Shown: piece after piece, positions 53,817 to 63,370 of the stretch | Layout: every line of letters starts with the position of its first letter | Numbering within the stretch: position 1 is the stretch's first letter | Source: Ahniella affigens | GTDB lineage: Bacteria > Pseudomonadota > Gammaproteobacteria > Xanthomonadales > Ahniellaceae | DNA length: 64,000 nt | Assembly (NCBI RefSeq): GCF_003015185.1 | Contig: NZ_CP027860.1 | Location: 4,144,501-4,208,500, forward strand | Reading direction: 5' to 3' | Position numbers and translations under genes: made by a program | The notes under the pieces: model-generated | What the model saw: only the letters and a program-made list of their open reading frames with translations | Databases searched by the model: none | What the model was told of the DNA's origin: nothing

Positions 53817-55712
53817 TCAGGCGGCGACCGGACGCACACCCTCGGCGGCAAATCGTTGCTGGATCGCCGCCAACACCCCAGGACCATCCAGACCCACGCT
53901 CGCGAGCATGTCCTCGCGCGACATGTGCTCCAGATAGCTGTCTGGCAAACCGAGGTTCAGCACCGGCACGGTCAGGCCGTGCGCCTGCAAAAGCTCGAGC
54001 ACGGCACTGCCAGCACCGCCCATGATGGCGTTATCTTCCAGCGTGACGAGTCCGGCGTGACTCCGCGCGACCTCCAGAATCAATTCGGCATCGAGCGGCT
54101 TGATGAAACGCATGTTGACCACGGTCGCACCCAGCTTGTCGCCAACTTCCTGCGCGACCGGCAACAACGCACCAAAGGCAAGCAACGCCAGGCCGCGACC
54201 TTTTCGACGCACTTCGGCCTTGCCAATCGGCAAGGTCGTGAGCTCGGACTGGATCGCCACGCCGGTGCCACCGCCACGCGGATATCGCACGGCCGCGGGA
54301 CCGGCGAAGTGAAATCCGGTACTCAGCATCTGACGGCATTCGTTCTCGTCTGCCGGCGCCATAATCACCATGTTCGGGATACAGCGCAGAAAACTCAAAT
54401 CGAAGCTACCGGCATGGGTTGCGCCATCTGGGCCAACAACCCCACCACGATCGATCGCAAACAGCACGTCGAGATTCTGTAGCGCCACGTCGTGGATCAG
54501 CTGATCATAGGCGCGCTGCAGAAAACTTGAGTAGATCGCGACCACGGGCTTGCCGCCCTCACATGCCATGCCGGCCGCGAGTGTCACCGCATGCTGTTCG
54601 GCAATAGCAACGTCAAAGTAGCGCTCGGGGAACTCCTTTGAAAACCGCACCAAGCCCGACCCCTCGCGCATCGCGGGCGTAATGCCCAGGAGCCGCGAAT
54701 CCGCTGCGGCCATATCGCAGAGCCAATCGCCAAACACTTGCGTGTAGCTCGGCTTGCCGCCACCGGACTTTTGCTTCATTCCAACCGCCGGATCAAACGG
54801 CGTGACGGCGTGGTAGCCGATCTGATCTTCCTCCGCCAGTTCGTAGCCCTTGCCCTTGGTGGTAATCACGTGCAGCAGCTGCGGGCCCTTCAGCGTCTTC
54901 AGCGTCTTCAAGACCTGCAGCAACGCCGGCAGATCATGGCCGTCAATCGGACCGGAGTAGTGAAAACCCATTTCCTCAAACAGCGTTGAGGGCACGAACA
55001 TCCCCTTGGCATGCTCCTCCCAACGCTTCAGGAACCGCGCGAGCGGATTGCCGCGACCGACCAGCCGCTTGCCCCCTTCGCGGAGTGCGTTCATGGTGTC
55101 GCTGGCCATCATCCGGCCCAGCATCTTGGTCAGGCCGCCGACGTTTTCCGAAATCGACATCCGATTGTCGTTCAGGATCACCAGCATATCCGGGTGCGGG
55201 TCCATGCCGCCGGCGTGATTCAGCGCTTCGTACGCCATACCCGCCGTCATCGCGCCGTCGCCAATCACGGCCACCACGCGCCGCGGATCGTTGGCACGGG
55301 CATTCGCAATAGCCATGCCGAGGGCAGCCGAAATCGACGTGGAGGAGTGCCCCACGCCAAAGGCGTCAAACGGGCTCTCTTCGCGGCGCGGGAAAGGCGC
55401 CAAACCGCCCTTCTGCTTGATCGTCCGAATGTGATCGCGGCGACCGGTCAGAATCTTGTGTGGGTAACACTGATGGCCGACATCCCAAACCAGACGGTCA
55501 CTGGGCGTGTCGTACAGATAATGCAATGCCACGGTCAGCTCGACCACGCCCAGGCCGGCACCGAAGTGCCCGCCCACCTGCGCGACCTCTTGAATCAGAT
55601 AGTCGCGTAGTTCCTGCGCCACCACCGGAAGATCGGATTCGGCCAGCAGTTTGAGCTCTGCTGGCGAACCAATCTTGGACAGGAACGGATATCTTTCAGC
55701 GGAAATAGTCAT
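53817..55712 (-). CDS. dxs: 1-deoxy-D-xylulose-5-phosphate synthase
   Basis: 631 residues from ATG at 55712 ([17 protein letters not shown]); 23 upstream codons in frame lack family match. Thiamine diphosphate-binding parts are [34 protein letters not shown] and [13 protein letters not shown]; the transketolase-type pyrimidine domain contains [19 protein letters not shown]. First enzyme of the MEP pathway, joining pyruvate and glyceraldehyde-3-phosphate. It ends 45 bp before the tRNA-Tyr promoter and shares direction with it. Confidence 0.97.
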   Translation of the reverse strand: MTISAERYPFLSKIGSPAELKLLAESDLPVVAQELRDYLIQEVAQVGGHFGAGLGVVELTVALHYLYDTPSDRLVWDVGHQCYPHKILTGRRDHIRTIKQKGGLAPFPRREESPFDAFGVGHSSTSISAALGMAIANARANDPRRVVAVIGDGAMTAGMAYEALNHAGGMDPHPDMLVILNDNRMSISENVGGLTKMLGRMMASDTMNALREGGKRLVGRGNPLARFLKRWEEHAKGMFVPSTLFEEMGFHYSGPIDGHDLPALLQVLKTLKTLKGPQLLHVITTKGKGYELAEEDQIGYHAVTPFDPAVGMKQKSGGGKPSYTQVFGDWLCDMAAADSRLLGITPAMREGSGLVRFSKEFPERYFDVAIAEQHAVTLAAGMACEGGKPVVAIYSSFLQRAYDQLIHDVALQNLDVLFAIDRGGVVGPDGATHAGSFDLSFLRCIPNMVIMAPADENECRQMLSTGFHFAGPAAVRYPRGGGTGVAIQSELTTLPIGKAEVRRKGRGLALLAFGALLPVAQEVGDKLGATVVNMRFIKPLDAELILEVARSHAGLVTLEDNAIMGGAGSAVLELLQAHGLTVPVLNLGLPDSYLEHMSREDMLASVGLDGPGVLAAIQQRFAAEGVRPVAA

Positions 55713-56139
55713 TGGCACATTGTCATGACCTGTTGCCGAGCCTGCAAGCAAGTGTCGCGCGTTCGCCCCCGCTGTCGGCAATTTGTCACGTGGCAGCCAT
55801 CACTCGACAGGCCACCGCAGGTTCAAAAATTTGTTAAAGAATCATCCGTTCGATCGATCCGAGGGCTGAATAATTGTGGCTGCCGCCCCCGACCCTGAAC
55901 CCCGAATTTCCTGAATGGCGGACTTGGCGCGGCCTCCCAGCGCCCCATTGAAGACCGCTGCGACGTGGCGTTTCGCTCGGCGGCCCGATCGATCAAAGCT
56001 CATACAATCAATATCTTAAGCCGCGAACTGAAGCCGTCCCTCTTGGAACTGATTCGCATTCATCAGGGCATCAGATCGTCTCACCGCCTATTGCGAAAGT
56101 CCCCGAATGGGCGGCATCACCGCAATCGACTTTGTCTGT
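55713..56139. other. Divergent intergenic region dxs / TonB-domain gene
   Basis: About 430 bp with no convincing ORF, tRNA or repeat. It should carry the dxs promoter on the minus strand, which I cannot pin down. Confidence 0.4.
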
Positions 56140-56147
56140 GATTTGCC

Positions 56148-56175
56148 GTGCAAGTCTGAAATCCGTTCTTATAAT
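56148..56175 (+). promoter_or_regulatory. Probable promoter of the TonB-domain lipoprotein gene
   Basis: A perfect TATAAT at 56170-56175; the best -35 at a 16-bp spacing is the weak GTGCAA, while TTGCCG lies 21 bp away. The leader to the ATG at 56263 would be about 80 bases. Confidence 0.45.
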
Positions 56176-56262
56176 GTCGGCGTCCCGTGACTTCCGTCAC
56201 GATCCTGCATCAGGGAAGATCAGGCAACGTCACCCGCCCCCCCGACCGTCCGAGACCAAACA

Positions 56263-57204
56263 ATGCCGACGATCACTCGAAAACTCTTGCCCGCAGCCCT
56301 CATTGCCGTGGCCGCTCTGACTGCATGCGGGAAAAAGGAAGCCGAGCAGGCTGCGCCGCAACAAGCGGCCGGTCCCGAAGCCGGGGCGAGCCCGCAAGCC
56401 GCGCCGGCCAACGCCACCAAGTCCGTGGAGCAACTGCTGGCCGACGCCCGCCGCGCCGACGCCGAGAACCGCACGCTCGCCCCGCCGGGCAATAACGCCA
56501 TGGAGTACTACCTGGCCGTCCTGGCCCAGGAACCCCAGAACGACCGCGCCGTCAGCGCACTGATCGACCTGTTTCCGCTCGGCGCCACCCAGGCTGAATC
56601 GGAAATCGCCGATCGCAACATGGACGAGGCCCAGCGCATCGTGGACTTGCTCGACCGGGCCAATCCGGACTCCTACTCGGTGTCCCGGCTGAAGTCCAAG
56701 CTGAACGCCGCACGCACGCAGATTCAGCGCGAGGAAGAACGCCGCCTGGCTCAGGAAGCGGAAGCCACGCGTCGCGCCCAAGCCGCTGCCGAACCCGCCC
56801 CCGCGCCGGCGACCACGCAGCCAGTTGCCAGCGCGACGCGGCCAGCGTCAACCCCGGAACCCAGCACGACGACGCCACCTCCCGCCGCGCAGCCAACGCC
56901 TGAACCCGAACCGGCCAAACCAGTGCTACCGTCTCGTGATGCCGTGTTGGTCCGCACCGTTCGCCCGAGTTATCCGCCGAAGGCGGCCCGCGCCCGCCAG
57001 GAGGGCTGGGTGGAAGTCCAGTTCACGGTTGGCGCCGATGGCAAAGTCGCGGACGTCAAAGTCGTTCGGGGCGATCCCGCACGCGTGTTTGACCGTGAAG
57101 CCATTCGCGCCGTCCAGCAGTGGGAGTTCCAGCCGGCCATCCGTGACGGTCAGCCAGCAGCCATGAACATGACGCGCCGAATCGAGTTCAAGCTCGGCGG
57201 TTGA
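56263..57204 (+). CDS. Lipoprotein with C-terminal TonB domain
   Basis: 313 residues. A lipoprotein signal ends in the lipobox LTACGKK (Cys about 22). A helical, TPR-like part (about 55-165, EYYLAVLAQEPQNDRAVSAL) is followed by a charged coil, a Pro/Ala/Thr-rich linker (about 180-222) and a TonB_C domain (about 225-313: VLVRTVRPSYPPKAARARQE, GWVEVQFTV, FDREAIRAVQQWEFQPA). Unlike classical TonB there is no uncleaved N-terminal anchor and no ExbB/ExbD gene nearby, so it may be an envelope structural protein rather than an energy transducer. Confidence 0.85.
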   Translation: MPTITRKLLPAALIAVAALTACGKKEAEQAAPQQAAGPEAGASPQAAPANATKSVEQLLADARRADAENRTLAPPGNNAMEYYLAVLAQEPQNDRAVSALIDLFPLGATQAESEIADRNMDEAQRIVDLLDRANPDSYSVSRLKSKLNAARTQIQREEERRLAQEAEATRRAQAAAEPAPAPATTQPVASATRPASTPEPSTTTPPPAAQPTPEPEPAKPVLPSRDAVLVRTVRPSYPPKAARARQEGWVEVQFTVGADGKVADVKVVRGDPARVFDREAIRAVQQWEFQPAIRDGQPAAMNMTRRIEFKLGG

Positions 57205-57260
57205 TCCGCGGCCGCACATCCGGACTTGACCGGAAGGCAGCAAACTCGCGATAAGGAGAA

Positions 57261-57285
57261 CCGCGCTTCGGCGCGGTTTTTCGTT
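57261..57285 (+). terminator. Terminator after the TonB-domain gene
   Basis: CCGCGC-TTCG-GCGCGG is a stable tetraloop hairpin followed by TTTTT. It lies between the TonB-domain gene and the HPt gene and overlaps the latter's expected leader. Confidence 0.85.
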
Positions 57286-57299
57286 TTCGGATGCCATGC

Positions 57300-57626
57300 A
57301 TGAACAAACCAGATTTCCAGGCTGCAATCGCCGCTCTGACCGCCAAATTTGCTGCCTCCTTGCCGGAGAAACGCCAAGCCTTGGAATCGGCGTTTTCGCT
57401 ATGGATTGCCGAGCGCGACCAGAACGCGCTGAAGGACGTCATCGGTGTCGCCCACAAGCTCGCGGGTTCGGGCGGCAGTTATGGTTTTGACGCCTTGGGC
57501 CAGGCCGCCCGCGATCTGGAAACCCAGGTGCGCAGTTGGCCAGACCTGAATCCTCCTGATGCGGCAGCGGCCCTGGAAACCGAACGACTCTTTGCGGTAC
57601 TGCTACGGCAATTCCCGCCAGCCTGA
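57300..57626 (+). CDS. Orphan histidine phosphotransfer (HPt) domain protein
   Basis: About 108 residues; an ATG three codons earlier (57291) is equally possible. The HPt signature AHKLAGSGGSYGF carries the phospho-accepting His (about residue 52). The four-helix pattern is otherwise simple, with no other domain. It would relay phosphate between a hybrid kinase and a regulator. No kinase or receiver gene lies within 50 kb on this side, so its partners are elsewhere. Confidence 0.85.
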   Translation: MNKPDFQAAIAALTAKFAASLPEKRQALESAFSLWIAERDQNALKDVIGVAHKLAGSGGSYGFDALGQAARDLETQVRSWPDLNPPDAAAALETERLFAVLLRQFPPA

Positions 57627-57820
57627 TCGCTCACAACACAACCACCTGATCTGCAAAGCATTTTTTTGCACCGAGACCAGCTGGTCGGCACCGCCGGCCT
57701 GGGCTTGCGGCCGGCGGTCGGCTATTCTCCGCCCGTTTTTGGCACGCCGCCGCACTGGGAATATCCTCCGTTCGGTCATCGTTTCTGGGCCAATTGGCGC
57801 ATTGAGAGAACCACATTCCT

Positions 57821-58732
57821 ATGAGCATGATTCGTTTGATCGGCGCCCCGACCGATATCGGTGCAGGCCACCGCGGCGCCTCGATGGGCCCTGAAGCCCT
57901 GCGTGTTGCCGGGATTGTTGAAGCACTGCGCGACCGCGGCATGGCGGTCGAGGATTTGGGCAATCTGTCCGGGCCAATGAACCCATGGAAACCACCGGTC
58001 AACGGTTATCGACATCTGCCGCAGGTCGTCGAGTGGAATCGCGCTGTCTACAACGCCGTGCGCGAAGCGCTCGGTGAGGCCAGGCTCCCGGTACTGCTGG
58101 GCGGCGATCACTGCCTTGGCCTCGGCTCGATCGCGGCTGTTGCCGATCACTGTCGTTTGCATGGCAAGAAGCTCCTGATTTTGTGGCTGGACGCCCACGC
58201 CGACTTCAATACGAACCAGATCACGCCGAGCGGCAACGTGCATGGTATGCCGGTCGCGTGCTTATGCGGCATTGGCCCGCCCGAACTGACGCAGATCGGC
58301 GATCACTGCCCGGCAATCCAACCTGAGCAGATTCGCCAGATCGGCATCCGCTCGGTGGATGCCGGCGAGAAACGCCTAGTACACGAGATGAAACTCGACA
58401 TCTACGACATGCGTTATATCGATGAGATCGGTATTAAGCGAGCGATGGAAGAGGCGTTGTCGGACCTGGATGACAACACTCATTTGCACGTCAGTTTCGA
58501 TGTCGATTTTCTCGACCCCGAAATCGCCCCGGGCGTCGGTACAACGGTGCCGGGCGGCCCCAATTACCGCGAGGCGCAGTTGGTTATGGAGATGATTGCC
58601 GATACCAATCGCATGGCGTCGCTTGATATCGTCGAACTGAACCCGGCTTACGACGATCACAACCGCACGGCACGGCTGGCGGTCGATCTGGTCGAAAGCC
58701 TGTTTGGCAAGTCCACGCTGATGAGGCTCTAG
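57821..58732 (+). CDS. rocF: Arginase (ureohydrolase family)
   Basis: 303 residues. The binuclear manganese site is complete: GGDHCLGLGS, LDAHADFNT and SFDVDFLDP. Early DIGAGHRGASMGPEALR and the C-terminal LDIVELNPAYDDHNRTARLA are typical of arginase rather than agmatinase. It splits arginine to ornithine and urea. The hydrolase gene follows after 2 bp in the same direction, so they may be co-transcribed though the link is unclear. Confidence 0.93.
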   Translation: MSMIRLIGAPTDIGAGHRGASMGPEALRVAGIVEALRDRGMAVEDLGNLSGPMNPWKPPVNGYRHLPQVVEWNRAVYNAVREALGEARLPVLLGGDHCLGLGSIAAVADHCRLHGKKLLILWLDAHADFNTNQITPSGNVHGMPVACLCGIGPPELTQIGDHCPAIQPEQIRQIGIRSVDAGEKRLVHEMKLDIYDMRYIDEIGIKRAMEEALSDLDDNTHLHVSFDVDFLDPEIAPGVGTTVPGGPNYREAQLVMEMIADTNRMASLDIVELNPAYDDHNRTARLAVDLVESLFGKSTLMRL

Positions 58733-58734
58733 CA

Positions 58735-60906
58735 ATGAACGCGCTCGGTCGCCTGCTCCGCGGTATCGCCTGCCTTTGCTGGTTGATCGCGGTGCCAGCA
58801 ACCGCGAGCACCGAATATCGTGAGCGCTTGCCAAGCGGCGCCTATATCCGCATCGAAGTACCCGATGGTTGGCAACCAGGCGATGCATTGGTGCTGTTCC
58901 AGCATGGTTTCAACCTGGAATTCGACGACGACCCAGGGCTTGGACCTTGGCGCGATCGCCTATTGTCCGAAGGCTATGCCGTTGCCGCCAGCGGCTATCG
59001 CATGGCGGGTTGGGCGTTGTTCAGTGCCGTCGACGACAATCGCGATTTGCTGAATGCATTCACGCAGCGATTTGGCGCGCCTGGCGATTTGATCAGCATG
59101 GGCGGCTCGATGGGCGGGCTCATTGCCTTGCGCCTGGCCGAAAGCCCGGGCTTTGAGCGGATTCGCGGCGTGCTGTCGGTATGCCCGCCTGCGGCCGGCG
59201 CGCGCAGTTGGGACACTGCGGTTGATCTGCGCATGGCCTACGATGCGGTCTGTGCCGGCGTGGGTGGCGGCGAGTTGCCGCGTAGCGACGGGCCACTGCC
59301 GTGGGTATTCGAACGCGATCAGATCCCGAATGATGTAGGCGACCTGCTGAACTCCGGAGCGGTGATTCGCACGCTGGCGCGCGTCACGCAATGCACGGGC
59401 GTGACCTTGCCACCACTGCTTCGCTCAAACGGTCAGCGCGCGCGCTTGGCGCGCCTGATGGCGTTTGGCAAGTTCGAGAGTGAGGATTTTTTCATCACCA
59501 ACATCGGCTACGCGACGTTCGCGATGAGCGATTTGATTCGTGATCCGTTAAAGCTCAATGGCGGCAATCCGTTCACCACCAGCGGTGTCGACTACACTGA
59601 TGCCGGCATCAACAGCGCGGTACCGCGATTTCAAGCCGATGCCTGGGCCCGCCAGCAATTGCACCGTGTGTCCGACCTGACGGGCGCGATACCCGCATCC
59701 ACGCGCGTGGTGCTGCTCCACACGTCGCGCGATGAGCTCGTACGACCGTCGCATCAGCGCTTTCTGGACGAAAACGGTGACTATCGAACCGTGGTGCAAG
59801 GACTCGGCGAAATCCGCCAACTGTTTCGCGCGCTGGTTCGCGAGGAAGTTAGCAGCCACTGCGGCTTCAGTGCGCCGGAACTGGATGCGGCATGGGTCAC
59901 GTTGAAGCAGTCGATGAATGGCGCCCAGGTCAAGACCACGGACTTCCAGCAAGCCTGCACCGCCTCGCAACAGGCCGGCAACGCCGGCGCCTGTCGCGTT
60001 CCCGGGGAGCCCACCATTACGGAGACGGTGGACGAGACCATGCGGCCGCGCCCCAACCAACTGGAGGCCGAAACCAGCGCGCGCAACGCCGGCATTTGGT
60101 TTGATCCGAATCTGGTCGGCGAAGGGTTTTATGTTGAACCCTTGCCAGACAATCAGGCGATCGTCAGCGGCTATAGCTATCCCGCTCTCGGCGATGGCGG
60201 CGAGCAGCTTTGGTGGGTCGGGCTCGGTCGGATCGACGGCAATGGCATTAGCGTGCCGGATATCGCCTTGTACCGTGGCCCACGCTTTCAGAACTTTCAG
60301 ACCGGTGACCTTCGCGCACAAGGCTTCGGATCTGCCGAACTTTTGTTCAAGAACCGGAGCAGCGCCGAGATCCGACTCACCGTTCCGGGTCGCTATGGAT
60401 CGCCTAATCGCAGTTTGTCGCGCCTCACCGAACACGCCGAGTACACCGGTCCGGTCATCTTGCCGATCCCGAATGTCCAGTCGTTTTCGCTTGCAGGAAT
60501 CTACGTCGCACCATCGCGCAGCGGCGAAGGCCTGATTCTGCATCACATGCCAGTGCAGAATGGCAACAACGTCCAGCAGCGGGATTTCCTGATTTGGTAC
60601 ACCTTCGACATTGAGGGCGACCCGATGTGGCTGGTCGGCGAACGCGACCAACCCATGGGCATGGGCCCTGGATTGGGCATCAACCGCTATCACTTCAGTC
60701 TGGGCCGCCCCGTCGGGACCTTTTATCCACCGAACTTCAATCCCGGACAGATCCAAACCCAGCCGTTTGGGACCGTCGAGTTGGAGAACACCAGTTGCAG
60801 CCAGATGCGTGTGCGCTTTGATGCCCGCGCGGGCGGTTTTGGTCAGGGCGAGTTTTTGGCCGATCGGGTGACCGCGACGCGCAACAGTCCGTGCGTTTGG
60901 GACTAA
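58735..60906 (+). CDS. Secreted alpha/beta-hydrolase with two C-terminal repeat domains
   Basis: 723 residues. Signal peptide of about 25 residues. The hydrolase domain (about 28-390) has the oxyanion strand VLFQHGFN and the nucleophile elbow SMGGSMGG with Ser125. The C-terminal half has two related domains (about 448-560 and 583-723) sharing the pattern AGIW/Y..P...GEGF/L followed by an aromatic strand ending in LWWVG or MWLVG. Such modules are frequent in exported proteins of this bacterial order. Substrate unknown (ester or peptide). Lies 2 bp after rocF. Confidence 0.8.
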   Translation: MNALGRLLRGIACLCWLIAVPATASTEYRERLPSGAYIRIEVPDGWQPGDALVLFQHGFNLEFDDDPGLGPWRDRLLSEGYAVAASGYRMAGWALFSAVDDNRDLLNAFTQRFGAPGDLISMGGSMGGLIALRLAESPGFERIRGVLSVCPPAAGARSWDTAVDLRMAYDAVCAGVGGGELPRSDGPLPWVFERDQIPNDVGDLLNSGAVIRTLARVTQCTGVTLPPLLRSNGQRARLARLMAFGKFESEDFFITNIGYATFAMSDLIRDPLKLNGGNPFTTSGVDYTDAGINSAVPRFQADAWARQQLHRVSDLTGAIPASTRVVLLHTSRDELVRPSHQRFLDENGDYRTVVQGLGEIRQLFRALVREEVSSHCGFSAPELDAAWVTLKQSMNGAQVKTTDFQQACTASQQAGNAGACRVPGEPTITETVDETMRPRPNQLEAETSARNAGIWFDPNLVGEGFYVEPLPDNQAIVSGYSYPALGDGGEQLWWVGLGRIDGNGISVPDIALYRGPRFQNFQTGDLRAQGFGSAELLFKNRSSAEIRLTVPGRYGSPNRSLSRLTEHAEYTGPVILPIPNVQSFSLAGIYVAPSRSGEGLILHHMPVQNGNNVQQRDFLIWYTFDIEGDPMWLVGERDQPMGMGPGLGINRYHFSLGRPVGTFYPPNFNPGQIQTQPFGTVELENTSCSQMRVRFDARAGGFGQGEFLADRVTATRNSPCVWD

Positions 60907-60980
60907 GGGCGGCAAGCCGCACAGACCCACGTCGCGGCACCCCGCACGTGGTCCGGATGGCGGCTCAAGGCACCTTGCAG

Positions 60981-62414
60981 CTACTCGAAGCTGTTCGAAA
61001 ACACGCCCTCATCGCGCCAACGCAGCAACATCAGTTTGCGGATCGGGGTGTCGGTATTTTCCAAGTTGGCGGTACCGGCCAGCACGAGTCCGCCCTGGTC
61101 TTCGATCAGCGCCTTGGGTAGATCATGCCCAATTCCAGGACCACCCAGATCGATCCCGCGCCGGGAAAATCCTGCGAGATTGAAGCGTGCATCGCGTTCT
61201 CCGGAAGGCAGATAGCGGACCACCCCAAAGTCGGCGCTGGTGCCATCGGCACCGCCCACTGCCACCGCCATGACCAAGCGATCAGCACTGTCCACCAGAC
61301 AGTCGCGAACCGTTGACATCGGCAACACATCGATCAAAGGCTGCACGAGGCGACCACCCTGACTGAAGCCCGGATCCAGCATACCGGCCGTATCCAGTCG
61401 TGCCACAGTCATGACCGTCTTGCCGTTGTCATTCTGCTGCCGAATAAAACCGCAATGATAAATTCGGCCTTGACTATCGATTGCGCCGCCTACCGGAAAC
61501 TCCTGCGCACCGGGAATCGCGTGCAGATTGGCAAAGCTGAAGATCGCATAGCCGCCCACACCAAAGCTCGGATCAAGGTGACCATTCGGATCCAATTTGG
61601 CCACAAACGACATCGCGAACTGGTTGCTGCCGAACACGTAGATGGAACCATCATTTGTCGTCACGGCGCTTCGCGGGGTGCACCAATCGCAGTTCGCAGG
61701 CTTGATGAGCGTGTAGCCAAGCCCGCCGTCGCCATAGCTGAAATCCTGCGCGCCATTGGCGGTGAGCTTGTAGACAAAGGCCGACCAATCGATTCCGGGT
61801 GCCGGGTCATCCTCGATTTGTCCGGTGATCAAAATGCCACCGTTGCTCAACGTATCGACATCCATGACGCGCTCAGTCTCACCTTCGACAATGCCGATGA
61901 CAGGATTCGCGCAACCGTCCTCGTCAAACGTGGTATCCAAACTGCCGGCAGCGTTGTAGCGGCAAACATTGACGACTGCCGGAAACAGTTGGTTCTGCAG
62001 ATCGTTTCGCGCGCCGAAGATCAACGTCTTGCCTTCTGACGTAAAGACCAGACCAGCAGGTTGGTAGTCGAAGTTCGGATCGGGCACGGCGGGCACGACC
62101 TTGCCATCGCCGCTGAAGCTCAAGTCCGCCGTCCCATCGGCGTTAAAACGTGCCAGACCATGCCGGAAACGCCGAATCCCCCCAACCGGCACCGCGACAC
62201 GTGCCGCCAACAGCAACTTGCCGTTGCCGAGTCGACGCAGGCCCACGGTGTCATCAAAGGCGTTGGCCATCAGGTTGAAATCGACACTGGCAGTACCGGC
62301 GTCCGTGCCGCCGAACGCGGGATCAGGCAATCCCTCCAATAGCTGCGCGCTGGCAGACCCAACAACCAGCGTTGTGGCGAGCAGAACAGTAGCTTTCAAA
62401 CATCGAACGACCAT
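60981..62414 (-). CDS. Secreted delta-60-repeat protein
   Basis: 477 residues from ATG at 62414, with GGAG about ten bases upstream. Signal peptide ends at GSASA. At least six delta-60 repeats are seen, each of the type ARFNADGTADLSFSGDGKV, CRYNAAGSLDTTFDEDG, AKLDPNGHLDPSFGVGGYA, ARLDTAGMLDPGFSQGGRL, together expected to form a beta-propeller or solenoid. The protein ends in RWRDEGVFSNSFE, a short acidic-aromatic tail that recalls tails of other exported proteins in this group. Convergent with the hydrolase gene. Function unknown; probably surface or extracellular. Confidence 0.85.
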   Translation of the reverse strand: MVVRCLKATVLLATTLVVGSASAQLLEGLPDPAFGGTDAGTASVDFNLMANAFDDTVGLRRLGNGKLLLAARVAVPVGGIRRFRHGLARFNADGTADLSFSGDGKVVPAVPDPNFDYQPAGLVFTSEGKTLIFGARNDLQNQLFPAVVNVCRYNAAGSLDTTFDEDGCANPVIGIVEGETERVMDVDTLSNGGILITGQIEDDPAPGIDWSAFVYKLTANGAQDFSYGDGGLGYTLIKPANCDWCTPRSAVTTNDGSIYVFGSNQFAMSFVAKLDPNGHLDPSFGVGGYAIFSFANLHAIPGAQEFPVGGAIDSQGRIYHCGFIRQQNDNGKTVMTVARLDTAGMLDPGFSQGGRLVQPLIDVLPMSTVRDCLVDSADRLVMAVAVGGADGTSADFGVVRYLPSGERDARFNLAGFSRRGIDLGGPGIGHDLPKALIEDQGGLVLAGTANLENTDTPIRKLMLLRWRDEGVFSNSFE

Positions 62415-62668
62415 GAGCGGATTCTCCAGGAGGTGATCCGCAGTACGGATTAATCGAGCCAAAAGGATCACGTGTGCGACCTGGCCAAAAGTCCGGGGCC
62501 TGATCGATCACCGCCTGCAAAAGCGCGCCAGGATTAGTGCGATCCAGCAAAACATCCCGAATGACCGATAGGATTCGGTGACCAAGCGTGGGTGGTGAGC
62601 GACCACTCGCCATTCGGCGCTACGATGCGGAAGATGGCCCCACACCAACCCATTCGGAATCCGGCACT

Positions 62669-63208
62669 GTGTTCGTAGTCTTCATCCATGGCCCCGCAGC
62701 GGCGGGCAAACACACCATTGCACAGGCGCTAAGCGGTCGCACCGGCTTGCCCCTGTTCCACAATCACTTGGCAGTCGACGCAGCACTGAGTCTGTTCGAG
62801 TTCGGTTCGCCCGGGTTCAAGGCCATGCGGGAAGTGATCTGGAAGACGGCCTTCACGGAAGCCGCCGCCGCCGGACGCTCATTCATTTTCACGTTTCATC
62901 CCGAGGCCTCGGTCGCGCCGGACCTGATCCAGTCATTGCAGGATTCGATCACGACAACCGGCGGCAGCGTCTGGTACGTGGCGCTGTCTTGCTCAAGGAC
63001 GGCCATTCTGGATCGGATCGGCAACGACAGCCGTCGCAAGTTCGGCAAACTCACTGACGCCAACTTCTATCTGACTCTGGAACAACAAGGTGCCTTTGCG
63101 TTTCCAGACCTGCCATCACCGTGGCTGGAGATTGATACCGAACAAGTCGATCCTGAGACCGCAGCCGCATCCATTGAATCCGCCTTGCGCAACGAGAACA
63201 TGACGTAG
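62669..63208 (+). CDS. P-loop NTPase / small-molecule kinase-like protein
   Basis: 179 residues from GTG at 62669; another GTG at 62588 would add 27 polar residues. The P-loop reads FIHGPAAAGKHTIA, so the usual Ser/Thr after Lys is His followed by Thr. Then PLFHNHLAVD and a mixed alpha/beta domain follow, as in shikimate- or gluconate-kinase-like families. The substrate is unknown. It stands alone between the delta-60 gene and the unknown gene at the window end. Confidence 0.75.
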   Translation: MFVVFIHGPAAAGKHTIAQALSGRTGLPLFHNHLAVDAALSLFEFGSPGFKAMREVIWKTAFTEAAAAGRSFIFTFHPEASVAPDLIQSLQDSITTTGGSVWYVALSCSRTAILDRIGNDSRRKFGKLTDANFYLTLEQQGAFAFPDLPSPWLEIDTEQVDPETAAASIESALRNENMT

Positions 63209-63370
63209 TTGCAAGGATCGCGAATCGCCACGGACCATCATATGCGCGAATAGGCGCAACGACTGGCTGATGCGCCTTGAACGGCGCGAGTTGCTTGGCA
63301 TCAGGATCGAATCGGATTGCATCAGCGCGAACACCCGATCAAGCGACGCTCGGCTTGGCCACGAACTGGC

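Noticed and set aside
59548-60930. 460-codon minus-strand frame opposite the secreted hydrolase
   Set aside because: The plus-strand frame has a signal peptide and nucleophile elbow; the antisense frame has no motif.
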